From Candidatus Sphingomonas phytovorans (lineage in GTDB: Bacteria; Pseudomonadota; Alphaproteobacteria; Sphingomonadales; Sphingomonadaceae), in NCBI GenBank assembly GCA_029202385.1, contig CP119314.1:2916501-2980500 (forward strand): a DNA stretch of 64,000 bases, in the 5' to 3' direction. The notes beneath the pieces were generated by a model, which had not been told where the DNA came from, made no database searches, and worked only from the letters and a program-made list of their open reading frames with translations. Below, piece by piece: positions 41,628-50,777 of the stretch. A program made the translations under genes and the position numbers. Within the stretch, counting starts at the first letter, position 1. Each line of letters starts with the position of its first letter.

Positions 41628-43049
41628 ATGCACGACGGCAAATCCTACTTCTTCGTCGGGATCGGCGGCAGCGGCATGATGCCGCTTGCGATGATCCTCG
41701 CCGGCAAGGGCGCCCGCGTCGCGGGATCGGACCGGACGCTCGACCAGGACCGGCTTCCCGCCAAGTTCGCCGATCTGCGCGCCAAGGGCGTCGCCCTGTT
41801 CCCGCAGGACGGCAGCGGCATCACCTCGGCAAGCCAGATCGTCGTCGCCTCCGCCGCCGTCGAATCGACTGTCGCCGATATCGTCGCGGCAGACGCGGTC
41901 GGCGCGAAGCGGATGAGCCGCGCGGAACTGCTCGCCAAGCTGTTCAACGCGGCTCCGTTGCCGATCGGCGTGGCCGGCACATCGGGCAAGTCGACCGTGA
42001 CCGGCATGATCGGCTGGATCCTGCACGCCACCGGCCGCGACCCGACCGTGATGAACGGCGCGGTGATGAAGAATTTCGCGGGCGAGGATGCCCCCTTTGC
42101 CAGCGCGCTGGTCGGCGGCGGCGAGGCGTTCGTGAGCGAGGTCGACGAGAGCGACGGATCGATCGCGCTCTACTGGCCGAAGATCGCTGTGCTCAACAAT
42201 GTCAGTCTCGATCACAAGTCGCTCGACGAGCTGCGCACGCTGTTCGGCGATTTCATCGCGCGTTCGACAACCGCTGTGATCAACCTGGACAATGCCGACG
42301 GCGCGGCGCTGGCGACGACGCTGCCGCCGGAACGCTGCCTGACCTTCTCGATCGGGCTTGAGGCGGACCTTGTCGCGATCGGTCTGGTGCAGCGTCCGTT
42401 CGGCGTCGATTTCAGCCTGTCCGAACGCGGCGCGGCGCCGGTGGCAGTGTCGTTGAAAGTACCCGGTCGTCACAATGTGTCGAACGCGCTCGCCGCGATC
42501 GGCGCGGTGCGCGCGGCGGGCGTGCCGCTGGCCGAGGCGGTACGGGCGATCAGCGGCTTCACCGGGCTTCGGCGGCGGATGGAACTGGTCGGCGAGGCCA
42601 ACGACATCTCCGTGATCGACGATTTCGGCCACAACCCCGACAAGATCGCCGCCACGCTCGACGCGCTTCACGCCTTTCCCGGGCGGCTGCTCATCCTGTT
42701 CCAGCCGCATGGCTATGGCCCGCTCAAGGTGATGCGCGGCGAGCTGGTCGCGACGCTGGCGGACAAGCTGGCTGCGGAAGACCTGCTCGTCCTGCCTGAC
42801 CCGGTCTATATGGGCGGCACAGTGAACCGCGAGGTGACCAGCGCCGATATCGTCGCCGACGTCGCCGCCACCGGGCGCACGGCACTCCATATTCCCGCGC
42901 GCGAGGCAGCCGCCGCGCACCTCGTCGCAGAGGCACGGCCCGGCGACCGGATCGTGGTGATGGGCGCGCGGGACGATACGCTCAGTCAGCTTGCCGCGGA
43001 TATGCTGGCAAGCGTCGCGAACAAGGCTGGCAAGCGGCCGCAGGCGTGA
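41628..43049 (+). CDS. mpl: Mpl-type UDP-MurNAc tripeptide ligase (Mur ligase family)
   Basis: Mpl attaches the recycled L-Ala-gamma-D-Glu-meso-Dap tripeptide to UDP-MurNAc. The 473-residue protein has the MurC-like N-domain (GIGGSGM, 11-17), the ATP loop GTSGKST (117-123), the central [10 protein letters not shown] and the C-domain [11 protein letters not shown] and [10 protein letters not shown]. MurC is the alternative, but a lone gene next to ldcA and away from any mur cluster favours Mpl. It is divergent from ldcA. Confidence 0.88.
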   Translation: MHDGKSYFFVGIGGSGMMPLAMILAGKGARVAGSDRTLDQDRLPAKFADLRAKGVALFPQDGSGITSASQIVVASAAVESTVADIVAADAVGAKRMSRAELLAKLFNAAPLPIGVAGTSGKSTVTGMIGWILHATGRDPTVMNGAVMKNFAGEDAPFASALVGGGEAFVSEVDESDGSIALYWPKIAVLNNVSLDHKSLDELRTLFGDFIARSTTAVINLDNADGAALATTLPPERCLTFSIGLEADLVAIGLVQRPFGVDFSLSERGAAPVAVSLKVPGRHNVSNALAAIGAVRAAGVPLAEAVRAISGFTGLRRRMELVGEANDISVIDDFGHNPDKIAATLDALHAFPGRLLILFQPHGYGPLKVMRGELVATLADKLAAEDLLVLPDPVYMGGTVNREVTSADIVADVAATGRTALHIPAREAAAAHLVAEARPGDRIVVMGARDDTLSQLAADMLASVANKAGKRPQA

Positions 43050-43084
43050 TTATCTCCAACCGAAGCGTAAAGATGAGGCCCGCC

Positions 43085-43339
43085 ATGTTCCGCCGCCTGT
43101 TCCTGGATCACCCGAAATCGGTCGGCGAAAGCTATACGGAGCATTTCGGCGTCGCCTCGCACTTCGGGCTGAAGATGATGTGGGGCGGCGCGCGCTGCAC
43201 GCTCCACGCGGTGCTGCCCTTCATGTTCAAGACCGCGGGCAGCGACACCATCACCGTTCTCCATGCCGAACTGGTCACCAAGCGCAACGCAGCCCGTGCG
43301 GAGCAGACGCAGATCACCACCGTCGAATATGTGATCTGA
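43085..43339 (+). CDS. DUF6356-like small protein
   Basis: This 84-residue protein begins RRLFLDHPKSVGESYTEHF and has a central hydrophobic stretch and a TAGSDTITVLH segment. The pattern resembles DUF6356 of alphaproteobacteria, of unknown function. I chose the ATG at 43085 (GAGG 6 bases upstream). A GTG at 43046 overlaps the mpl stop by GTGA and would add 13 residues. Confidence 0.75.
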   Translation: MFRRLFLDHPKSVGESYTEHFGVASHFGLKMMWGGARCTLHAVLPFMFKTAGSDTITVLHAELVTKRNAARAEQTQITTVEYVI

Positions 43340-43467
43340 CGGCCGCTTTGGCCGTCCCCGCCTGTTCCGGATACACGACGGAACAGCGGCATCCTGACAT
43401 TCTCGATCAATGCAAAGGCCGCCTGGACGACCTCGCTGTCTGGGCATGTCGGCCTGTCGACATCGGA

Positions 43468-43485
43468 AATGAGATTGACTCGCAA
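43468..43485 (+). promoter_or_regulatory. candidate Fur box before the TonB operon
   Basis: AATGAGATTGACTCGCAA matches the proteobacterial Fur-box form AATGAGAATCATTCGCAA at 15 of 18 bases. It lies 42 bases before the receptor ATG. The central bases are weaker, so the call is tentative. Confidence 0.5.
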
Positions 43486-43526
43486 TAGCATGATTACTAT
43501 CCGCCCGGTCGAACGGGGGAATAGGA

Positions 43527-45797
43527 ATGCGTGGAGCTTTACTGGCAGCGGCAAGTGCCTGGGCCTTGTGCTCAAGCGGATACGCGATGGCGCAGGAGAC
43601 CGATGAACCAGGCAGCGACGACATCATCGTCATCGGCGAAAAGGCCCATCGCTCGCTTCAGGATACCACCACCAGCGTCGCGGTGACGACGCCGCGCCGG
43701 GTGCAGCAGGAGAATATCCTGAGCCTCCAGGAAATCTACCAGCGCACCGCCAACGTCACCGAGACCTATGGCGCATCCGGCTTCACCATCCGCGGCGTCG
43801 CCAATCGCGGCGTCACGGGTGGCGGCGATGCGGCGCTGGCGACCGTCTATGTCGACGGGGCGGCACTACCCTCATCGCTGCTTCAAGCCGCCCCGACCGA
43901 CATGTGGGACGTCGCACAGGTCGAGATCCTGCGCGGCCCGCAATCGACGTTGCAGGGACTCAACGCGCTTGCCGGCGCCGTCATCGTGCGCACCGCCGAC
44001 CCGACGATGGAGTGGGAAGTCCGCGGACGGGCGATGTACAGCGACGCCAAGGAATCGCAGTTCGCGATCGCGGGCGGCGGCCCGATCATCCCGGGCGAGC
44101 TTGCGTTCCGCGTCTCCGCCGAAAAGCGCGATGCCGACGGTTTCACCTACAATCCGACACGCAAGACCAACGAGAATCCGCTCGATTCGACCAGTATACG
44201 CGGCAAATTGTTGTGGACGCCCGCTGCGCTTCCCGGCTTCGAGGCGCGGCTCGGCTATACGCACTACAAGCGCTATGGCGGCTATGCGTTCAGCTATACC
44301 GACACCAGCACGCCCGATTTCTACCACAACCGGATCAACACGTCCGACCTGCCGAACGACAGCGATTCGAAGACGGACATCGCGACGCTTGAGCTCGGCT
44401 ACAAGATCGGCGGCGGCTTCTCGCTGACCAGCGTCTCCTCGTACAACAAGGTTTCCGAGCGCAATCGCTACGACAACGACATGTCGGCGGCGCATGAAGG
44501 CGGGTTCGAGCAGAGCAACCGCTTCAAGACCTTCTCGCAGGAAGTGCGGCTGAACTACGAAAGCGACCCGCTGAGCGGCCTGATCGGCGCCTTCTACTAC
44601 AATCGCAACCAGCGGATCAGCTCGACCAGCCGCGTCGGCGTGCCGACGCCGGTCTCGACCATCGCCGCGCTGCTTCAGGGCAACGGGCTGGATCCGGCGA
44701 CCGCCAATGCGATCGCGGGCCTGTACGCGACCGCGCTGCCGGAGATTCCGGTGAACTATGCCTCCTATTCGCCGTCCAGGGTCGAGACGATGGCCCTGTT
44801 CGGCGACGGCCGCTTCAAGCTGACTGACCAGTTCTCGATCGTCGCCGGCTTCCGCTACGATCATGAGAAGAACCAGATCGCGCTCGACCAGGTAACGACC
44901 TTTGCGGGCGTCTATCCGAACCCCGCCAATTATGGCCCGGCCGGCTCCCCATTGTATCTCGCCATTACCGGCATCAACGCTGGGGTCGCGCAGATCGTCG
45001 CCCAGGCGAGCGGATCGGTGCCGCTGACCCGCCGGACGTTCGACGCCTTCCTGCCGAAGCTTGGTGTGGAAATGGCCTGGACCCCCGACATCAAGACCGC
45101 CTTCACCGTGCAGCGCGGCTATCGCTCCGGCGGGTCGAGCACTAACACCGCGCGCTCGCAGACCTTCGCCTATAATCCCGAATTCACCTGGAACTATGAG
45201 CTATCGCTGCGCTCGGCCTGGCTCAACGGGGCGCTGACGATCAACGCCAATGCCTTTTACGTCGACTGGAAGGACCAGCAGACATTGGTCAATTTCGGCC
45301 TGAACCTGTACGATTACCACACGGTCAACGCAGGCAAGTCCCACCTCTACGGGTTCGAGCTTGAAGCGGCGCACCGCGTCAGCCCGGCATTCGACTGGTA
45401 CGCATCAGCCGGCCACACCCGCACCAAGTTCGACAGCTTCACCGTCAATGTCGGCAGCTTCACCGACCTGTCGGGCCTTGAATTCGCCTATGCCCCGCAC
45501 TGGACGGTGTCGGGCGGCGCCAATCTGCGCTTCGGCGGCGGTTTCAGCGCCAACCTCAACGCGAACTATCGCAGCGCCGTCTTTTCCGAGGCGAGCGTGC
45601 CGCAATCCAAGACCCGCCTCGACGGGCGCACGCTGCTCAATGGCCGGATCGGCTATGAGATGAAGCACTGGAACCTGTCGGTCTTCGCCAGCAACATCTT
45701 CGACAAGGGCTATATCCAATATGGCGTCGCGAACCTGCCGCGCGCCGTGCTGGGCAATCCGCGCGTCGTCGGCGTCGCGATCGAGACCAAATGGTGA
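43527..45797 (+). CDS. TonB-dependent receptor (siderophore-type)
   Basis: The 756-residue outer-membrane receptor has a signal peptide (about 1-22, AMA|Q), a TonB-box-like DDIIVIGEKA, the plug motifs ILRGPQSTLQGLNALAGAV and a barrel ending VVGVAIETKW. The plug NALAGAV segment and the PepSY operon neighbours point to an iron-siderophore or related metal complex. It is unlike the two other receptors in the window. The next gene starts inside its last codons, so the operon is tightly packed. Confidence 0.93.
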   Translation: MRGALLAAASAWALCSSGYAMAQETDEPGSDDIIVIGEKAHRSLQDTTTSVAVTTPRRVQQENILSLQEIYQRTANVTETYGASGFTIRGVANRGVTGGGDAALATVYVDGAALPSSLLQAAPTDMWDVAQVEILRGPQSTLQGLNALAGAVIVRTADPTMEWEVRGRAMYSDAKESQFAIAGGGPIIPGELAFRVSAEKRDADGFTYNPTRKTNENPLDSTSIRGKLLWTPAALPGFEARLGYTHYKRYGGYAFSYTDTSTPDFYHNRINTSDLPNDSDSKTDIATLELGYKIGGGFSLTSVSSYNKVSERNRYDNDMSAAHEGGFEQSNRFKTFSQEVRLNYESDPLSGLIGAFYYNRNQRISSTSRVGVPTPVSTIAALLQGNGLDPATANAIAGLYATALPEIPVNYASYSPSRVETMALFGDGRFKLTDQFSIVAGFRYDHEKNQIALDQVTTFAGVYPNPANYGPAGSPLYLAITGINAGVAQIVAQASGSVPLTRRTFDAFLPKLGVEMAWTPDIKTAFTVQRGYRSGGSSTNTARSQTFAYNPEFTWNYELSLRSAWLNGALTINANAFYVDWKDQQTLVNFGLNLYDYHTVNAGKSHLYGFELEAAHRVSPAFDWYASAGHTRTKFDSFTVNVGSFTDLSGLEFAYAPHWTVSGGANLRFGGGFSANLNANYRSAVFSEASVPQSKTRLDGRTLLNGRIGYEMKHWNLSVFASNIFDKGYIQYGVANLPRAVLGNPRVVGVAIETKW

Positions 45798-46369
45798 TCG
45801 ATCCGCTCGTCGCCGGCACGCCGATCGTGGCCGGCGCGGCGGTCGGCGGCTGGCTGCTGCGCCGCGCGTGGCAGGTAAGGATCGAGGCGCGTCGCCCCTA
45901 TCTCTGGGGCGGATGGGCGGCGATCATCGCCACGCTGGCATGGCCGGCATGGCTGCTCGGGCCGGTGCGGGGTCCCTTCATCGCGGTTACCCTCACCTCG
46001 GTCACGGTCCTGGCGCTGATCGCCAGCGGGGCCACGGTCCGCGCGGCAAAGGCCGGGCGCGCCGCGTCCGACAGCCTGGCGCCCGAACCACTTGAACGCC
46101 CCTCGACCCGCTGGCGCGGCGTGCTGCGCTGGCTGCTGGCAGGGCCGATCGGGATGGTCGCCGCGCTGGCGGTCGGCATCTGCTATGCCGTCTGGGTGCC
46201 CGGCGCGCCACAGACCCGGCTTCTGATCGGCGGGCTGATCGTCCCCGTCATATGGGGCGGTGCGATGGCATGGACACTGGCTGACAATCGTATCCTGCGG
46301 GCGACCGCCGTACTGGTCGGCACCGCCCTGCTCGGTTTCGGCGCGTCGATCCTGAAAGGGTTCGCATGA
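45791..46369 (+). CDS. integral membrane protein of the iron-type operon
   Basis: The 192-residue protein has about five hydrophobic segments with short polar loops. Its ATG lies 7 bases before the end of the receptor gene (a GTG at 45794 is also possible). It overlaps the next gene by ATGA. Similar small membrane proteins accompany PepSY/PiuB-type genes in iron-uptake operons, but I cannot name the family. Confidence 0.75.
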   Translation: MVIDPLVAGTPIVAGAAVGGWLLRRAWQVRIEARRPYLWGGWAAIIATLAWPAWLLGPVRGPFIAVTLTSVTVLALIASGATVRAAKAGRAASDSLAPEPLERPSTRWRGVLRWLLAGPIGMVAALAVGICYAVWVPGAPQTRLLIGGLIVPVIWGGAMAWTLADNRILRATAVLVGTALLGFGASILKGFA

Positions 46370-47865
46370 CCGACACACGAACTGCCCCGGCCGGCGCCCG
46401 CAAGCCGATCTGGCCCAAGGTACCGGCGGATTTCGTGCGCGCGGTGCTGAAGGGTCACAGCGCGCTCGGCCTCGCTTTCGCGGCGGTGATCTATCTCGTC
46501 TGCCTGACCGGCAGCATCGCGGTGTTCGCGCACGAATTCGAGCGCTGGGAGCATGCCGGCGCACCGCGCATCGATTCAGCCTCGCCCGCAGCGGTGCAAG
46601 CCGCGCTGGCCGAGGCGGTGGGCCGCGCCGGACCGGGCATCGAGCATGGCTATATCCAGATGCCCGGCCCGGACCTGCCGCGATTGCTGGTCAGCATCGA
46701 TACGGCCAGGGGCAACCAGGCCTGGATCGCCGATGCCGAAGGTCGGCTGGTGGCTGAAGGCAAGACACCCTGGACCGAGTTCCTGACCCGCCTCCACATC
46801 AACCTGCATCTGCCAAGGACCTGGGGAATCTTCCTCGTCGGGCTGACCGGCGTGGCGCTGCTCTCCTCGCTCATCTCGGGCCTGCTCGCGCATCCGCGCA
46901 TCTTCCGCGATGCGTTTCACCTCCGGCTGGGCGGATCGAGGCGATTGCAGGAGGCCGACCTGCACAACCGGCTCGGCGTCTGGGCTCTTCCCTTCCATGT
47001 CACCGTGTCGCTGACCGGCGCGGTGCTCGGCCTCACGACGCTGATCGTCGGGGTGCTTGGCATGGCGCTGTTCCAGGGCGATGTCGGCAAGGTCTATGCC
47101 CTGTTCGTCCCCGCCGAGCCAAAGGAAGATGCCCGCCCTGCCCCGGTGATCGACCTTCAGCCGATGTTCGCCCAGGTCGCGCGGCTGGCACCGGGCGCGC
47201 GCACCGACCTGATCCTGATCGAGCACCCGACCGAACGGGGCAGCGCCGCGCTGTTCAACGTCGACCGGGGCGGCGGACACCTGTCGAAGACCGATGCCTA
47301 TGCCTTTCGCCGCGACGGCACGCTCTACCATGCCAAGCATGCGGCCGCGAACAATCTGGGCGAGCAGATCCTGGCGTCGATCGGGACGCTTCACTTCGGC
47401 TGGTTCGGCGGCGGGATCGTCAAGATCGGCTATGCGCTGCTTGGCCTCGGCCTCACCTATCTGGCGGCGAGCGGCGTCACCATCTGGCTCGCGCGCCGCC
47501 GCGACAAAGGCCGCCCGGCACCCGGCTGGGAACGCGTGTGGACGAGCGTGGTCTGGGGCCAGCCAGCGGCTCTCGCCCTGGCGGCGCTGGCCGCCATCGC
47601 ACTTCACCCCGGCATGACCGCGCTGATCTGGGTCTGGGGCGTCGTCACCCTGCTGGCGCTCGCCGCATCGGCATTGACGGCCGTCCGCCCGCTGGCGAAA
47701 GCTCTGGCGCTCATTGCCGGGGCTGCCGCCGCGCTCACCGCGATCCTCCATGCAGTGCTGCTTCCCGGCAGCGATCCGGTCGCCTGGGCAGTCGATGCGG
47801 GCCTGTTGCTGACGGCCGCCGCGCTCGGCTGGCGCGCCATGGCGGGAGAGCGGAGGACGGCATGA
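46366..47865 (+). CDS. PepSY-associated membrane protein (PiuB-like)
   Basis: The 499-residue protein has an N-terminal transmembrane helix (about 27-50), a PepSY-containing periplasmic region, the LHINLHLPRTWGIFLVGLTG helix with conserved His residues, a further periplasmic loop and several C-terminal helices. PepSY-TM proteins of this kind are thought to reduce ferric complexes or strip iron in the periplasm. It sits between a TonB receptor-linked membrane protein and a flavoprotein, with ATGA overlaps on both sides. Confidence 0.88.
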   Translation: MTDTRTAPAGARKPIWPKVPADFVRAVLKGHSALGLAFAAVIYLVCLTGSIAVFAHEFERWEHAGAPRIDSASPAAVQAALAEAVGRAGPGIEHGYIQMPGPDLPRLLVSIDTARGNQAWIADAEGRLVAEGKTPWTEFLTRLHINLHLPRTWGIFLVGLTGVALLSSLISGLLAHPRIFRDAFHLRLGGSRRLQEADLHNRLGVWALPFHVTVSLTGAVLGLTTLIVGVLGMALFQGDVGKVYALFVPAEPKEDARPAPVIDLQPMFAQVARLAPGARTDLILIEHPTERGSAALFNVDRGGGHLSKTDAYAFRRDGTLYHAKHAAANNLGEQILASIGTLHFGWFGGGIVKIGYALLGLGLTYLAASGVTIWLARRRDKGRPAPGWERVWTSVVWGQPAALALAALAAIALHPGMTALIWVWGVVTLLALAASALTAVRPLAKALALIAGAAAALTAILHAVLLPGSDPVAWAVDAGLLLTAAALGWRAMAGERRTA

Positions 47866-48875
47866 GCGGAACGACCATCGACAGCATCGCCGCGCTTGAG
47901 GATGTCATCGGCAAGACCCCGCCGACGATGGATCTGAAGGTCATCGACCATCTCGACCGGGGGGCGCTTCGCTGGATCGCAGAGTCGCCGCTGATGTTCG
48001 CCGGATTCGGCGACGGATCGGGCGCCGGCATCACGCTGGCGGGTGGCACGCCGGGGTTCGCGAGCGGCGATGCCGGCGAGTTGCGCGTACCGCTACGCTT
48101 CATCGACGACGCGACAGGGTTGCAGGCCGGGGCACCGTTCGGCGCACTGTTCCTCATTCCCGGCATCCGCGAGACGTTGCGCGTCAACGGCAGGGTGGTG
48201 GCGGTCGGAGCTGACGACGTCCGTATCGACGTCGAGGAATGCTATGGCCATTGCGCCAAGGCGCTGATCCGGTCCGATTTCTGGTCGGCGGCCCCTGTCG
48301 ACATCGCGCCGGACGCCGCCGCCTTCATCGCCGCCAGCCGGTTCATGGCGCTGGCGACGATCGGCGCCGAGGGTCATGCCGATCTGAGCCCGAAGGGCGA
48401 CCCGGCCAACTGCATGGCGCGGCTCGATCAGGACATGCTCTGGTTCGCCGACCGGCCAGGCAACCGGCGGGTCGACAGCTTCCGCAACATCGTCGCCCAG
48501 CCCCGGGTTGCGCTGGCGTTGATCCTCCCCGGATCGCCGATGGTCGCCACCATCCGCGGGACGGCGACGCTGACGACCGACGCGGCGGCGCGCATGCGGT
48601 TCGCGGTACAGGGCAAGACGCCGCTGCTCGCGATCGGCGTATCCGACATGACAGTCGATCTTCGCCGAAGCGCGGCGCTGGCACGGGCATGCCTGTGGCC
48701 GGCCCCGGCCGAGCCCCCCGCGATCGATCCGGCGGCCCTGTTCCTCGACCATATCAAGCTCAACCGCGACACCGGCCTCGGCGCGAGGCTGGCGGTCGCC
48801 GCGCTGGCGGTCCCGGGGGTCGCCGGCCTGCTGAAGAAGGGGCTCGAGAAGGACTATAAGGACAATCTCTACTGA
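47862..48875 (+). CDS. PPOX-type flavoprotein, two split-barrel halves
   Basis: The 337-residue protein appears to contain two FMN-binding split-barrel domains. The N-half ends in YGHCAKALIRSDFW and the C-half holds FMALATIGAEGHADLSPKGDP, ADRPGNRR and LPGSPMVATIRGTATL, as in pyridoxamine-phosphate-oxidase-like flavoproteins. In this operon it could reduce an imported iron complex or ligand, which is inference. The ATG overlaps the PepSY stop by ATGA. It ends the operon. Confidence 0.85.
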   Translation: MSGTTIDSIAALEDVIGKTPPTMDLKVIDHLDRGALRWIAESPLMFAGFGDGSGAGITLAGGTPGFASGDAGELRVPLRFIDDATGLQAGAPFGALFLIPGIRETLRVNGRVVAVGADDVRIDVEECYGHCAKALIRSDFWSAAPVDIAPDAAAFIAASRFMALATIGAEGHADLSPKGDPANCMARLDQDMLWFADRPGNRRVDSFRNIVAQPRVALALILPGSPMVATIRGTATLTTDAAARMRFAVQGKTPLLAIGVSDMTVDLRRSAALARACLWPAPAEPPAIDPAALFLDHIKLNRDTGLGARLAVAALAVPGVAGLLKKGLEKDYKDNLY

Positions 48876-48914
48876 CATCTGCCGCATGTCGCGCGGCTCG
48901 ATGCCAGTCCGGTC

Positions 48915-49448
48915 TCAGGACGGCCTGTCGATCTGATAGAGCACATGCGGAGAAAGCGGATCGCCCGACGGTACGGTGGGGTCGGCGAAATCGTCCGCCG
49001 CATTCCGCGACATGCCGAGCGTTTCCATAAGCGCGCGCGACGGGCGGTTGATCGTCGAGGTATAGCCCACCACGCGCTCCAGCCCGATGGACCAGGCATG
49101 CGCGAGCCATGCCTGACTCGCTTCCCGGGCATAGCCCTGCCGCCAGAATCGCCGCGCCAATATCCACCCGATCTCGACGGCAGGGCCACCGGGCAGGTCG
49201 TCAGTCCAGGAGAGGCCCGCACCGCCGACCAGCGCCTGATCGTCGCGCCGCTCGACCGCGAGAAAGGCGAAGCCATGATCGTTCAGGTGCTTCTGGCACT
49301 GGTCGATTTCAGCGTCGGATTCCTCTCGCGTCAGGAGCGCCGGGTAATAGAATTGCCGTACATCGGCATCCGCGTTGATCGCGGCCCAGCCGGGCAGGTC
49401 GCGCGGCAGCCAGGGACGGATCGTCAGGCGCGCCGTCTCGATCAGCAC
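48915..49448 (-). CDS. GNAT N-acetyltransferase, RimJ/RimL type
   Basis: The 177-residue protein begins with ETARLTIRPW, has the acetyl-CoA loop region RRFWRQGYAREA and a C-terminal NRPSRALMETLGM, all typical of RimJ/RimL-like GNATs. The GTG start overlaps the stop of the preceding GNAT by GTGCTGA. The substrate may be a protein N-terminus or a small amine; it is not predictable. Confidence 0.87.
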   Translation of the reverse strand: MLIETARLTIRPWLPRDLPGWAAINADADVRQFYYPALLTREESDAEIDQCQKHLNDHGFAFLAVERRDDQALVGGAGLSWTDDLPGGPAVEIGWILARRFWRQGYAREASQAWLAHAWSIGLERVVGYTSTINRPSRALMETLGMSRNAADDFADPTVPSGDPLSPHVLYQIDRPS

Positions 49449-49963
49449 GGCACCGATGCCGTCCGCGCCAGCATTACGCAGACCCTGTCCTTGTAGGAAG
49501 CGCGATCGAACTCGCGATAACCGAGCTTGGCGGCCAGCCGTAGCGAGGCGGCATTTTCCGGATTGATGATGCACACGGTGCGGGCGGGTGCGCGGACCCG
49601 GTCGATCCAGTCATGCGCCGCCGTCACCGCCTCAAGCGCAAGCCCCCGTCCGTGCGTCGCGCGCGCCATGATCCAGGCGCCCTCCGGGAAGGGATCGAAC
49701 TCGTCGCCCAGCCCGCGATGAAAATCGGCCAGCCCCACCTCGCCCAGAAACGCGCCGCTCGTCCGGTCAAGCACCGCGAACAGGCCATAGCCAAGCAACG
49801 ACCAATGGCCAGCATAGCGCAGCAGCCGGTTCCACGCATCCTCGCGCGACAGCTTCGGCACGCCGATGAAGCGGAACAGCTCCTCGTCGCCATACATGGC
49901 GAACCACGGCTCGAAATCCTCAAGGCGGTGCGGCCGCAGAATCAGCTTGGATGTCTCGATCAT
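49442..49963 (-). CDS. GNAT N-acetyltransferase, RimJ/RimL type
   Basis: The 173-residue protein starts IETSKLILRPHRLEDFEPW and has ATHGRGLALEAVTAAHDW (acetyl-CoA loop) and NPENAASLRLAAKLGY. It is the first of two tandem GNAT genes, with a 7-base overlap between them, probably an old duplication. Both converge with the TonB operon. Confidence 0.88.
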   Translation of the reverse strand: MIETSKLILRPHRLEDFEPWFAMYGDEELFRFIGVPKLSREDAWNRLLRYAGHWSLLGYGLFAVLDRTSGAFLGEVGLADFHRGLGDEFDPFPEGAWIMARATHGRGLALEAVTAAHDWIDRVRAPARTVCIINPENAASLRLAAKLGYREFDRASYKDRVCVMLARTASVPC

Positions 49964-50068
49964 CGCGCGAGATGAACCGCCGCGTCGCGTGAGGTCAACC
50001 GACGCCGCCGCCGACGCTCGTGCAGGGAACGATCCGGAGACCGGGCGCGAGCGTCCTCACAGGCCAAT

Positions 50069-50141
50069 ATGACAACCACGCGCGTCTAAATGACAACCTA
50101 ACTTGACACAAGGGCATGCCGATATGTAAAGCTCACTTTAC
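50069..50141 (+). promoter_or_regulatory. promoter with direct repeats and operator-like dyad
   Basis: ATGACAACC occurs at 50069-50077 and 50090-50098, 21 bases apart (two helical turns), upstream of a TTGACA -35 (50103-50108). A dyad GTAAAG-CTCA-CTTTAC (50126-50141) covers the -10 region. The pattern suggests activator sites upstream and a repressor site downstream, the latter a candidate for the XRE protein encoded in this operon. Confidence 0.55.
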
Positions 50142-50163
50142 CGATTCGAAAGGAAGCTTTACC

Positions 50164-50571
50164 ATGGCAAGAAGCAAAGCGATCGGGCGCTATAATCGCA
50201 GGGTCATCGTCCTAAGCCTGATTTACGCGGCCGCGCTGTTCTTCGCGATCTACTGCTTCACGCACCGGTTGCTGGGTGGGCCGCTCGCTTATGCCGCGGC
50301 TGTCCTGCCCGCATTGCCGATCATCGGCATCCTTGCCGTGATCGGGCGCTACCTCATCGAAGAGACCGACGAATATCTGCGCGACATGATGGTGCGTCAG
50401 GCGCTGATCGCGACCGGTTTCTCGCTCAGCATTGCCACCGCCTGGGGCTTTCTCGAGAATTTCGGGCTCGTGCCGCATGTCTACGCTTATTACGCGGTGA
50501 TCCTGTGGTTCGCCGGGATGGGCATCGGCACCTGCATCAACCGCTTCCAGGCGTGGCGAGGTGCGGCATGA
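50164..50571 (+). CDS. four-helix membrane protein before an XRE regulator
   Basis: The 135-residue protein has about four hydrophobic segments (near 14-34, 37-58, 73-93 and 100-122), so it is an inner-membrane protein. The ATG at 50164 has AAAGGAAG 7 bases upstream. It overlaps the HTH gene by ATGA. Small membrane proteins coupled to a compact XRE regulator are a common two-gene module of unknown role. Confidence 0.8.
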   Translation: MARSKAIGRYNRRVIVLSLIYAAALFFAIYCFTHRLLGGPLAYAAAVLPALPIIGILAVIGRYLIEETDEYLRDMMVRQALIATGFSLSIATAWGFLENFGLVPHVYAYYAVILWFAGMGIGTCINRFQAWRGAA

Positions 50572-50777
50572 AGAACCGCCTCAAGGTGCTCCGCGCCGAG
50601 CGCGACTGGAGCCAGAGCGATCTCGCCGACCGGCTCGAGGTATCGCGCCAGAGCGTCAACGCGATCGAGACCGGCCGTTACGACCCGTCGCTCCCCCTCG
50701 CCTTCAAGATCGCTGAGTTGTTCGGGCTCTCGATCGAACAGATCTTCACCAGCCCTTCCAGGGAGAATGATCAATGA
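50568..50777 (+). CDS. small XRE/Cro-family DNA-binding protein
   Basis: The 69-residue protein is almost entirely a Cro/CI-type helix-turn-helix (LRAERDWSQSDLADRLEVSRQSVNAIETGRYDPSL). It lacks an effector domain, so control may come through the coupled membrane protein. It overlaps both neighbours by ATGA. The dyad at 50126-50141 is its likely operator, by inference. Confidence 0.92.
   Translation: MKNRLKVLRAERDWSQSDLADRLEVSRQSVNAIETGRYDPSLPLAFKIAELFGLSIEQIFTSPSRENDQ

Noticed and set aside
41577..42920. N-terminal extension of the LD-carboxypeptidase frame over mpl
   Set aside because: The extension is antisense to the mpl gene and has no domain. The ATG at 41576 gives the normal family start.
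50103..50112. Same operator as the P450 promoter (shared TTGACACAAG)
   Set aside because: Only the -35-like left half is shared; the right half of the dyad is absent, so it is more simply a -35 hexamer.
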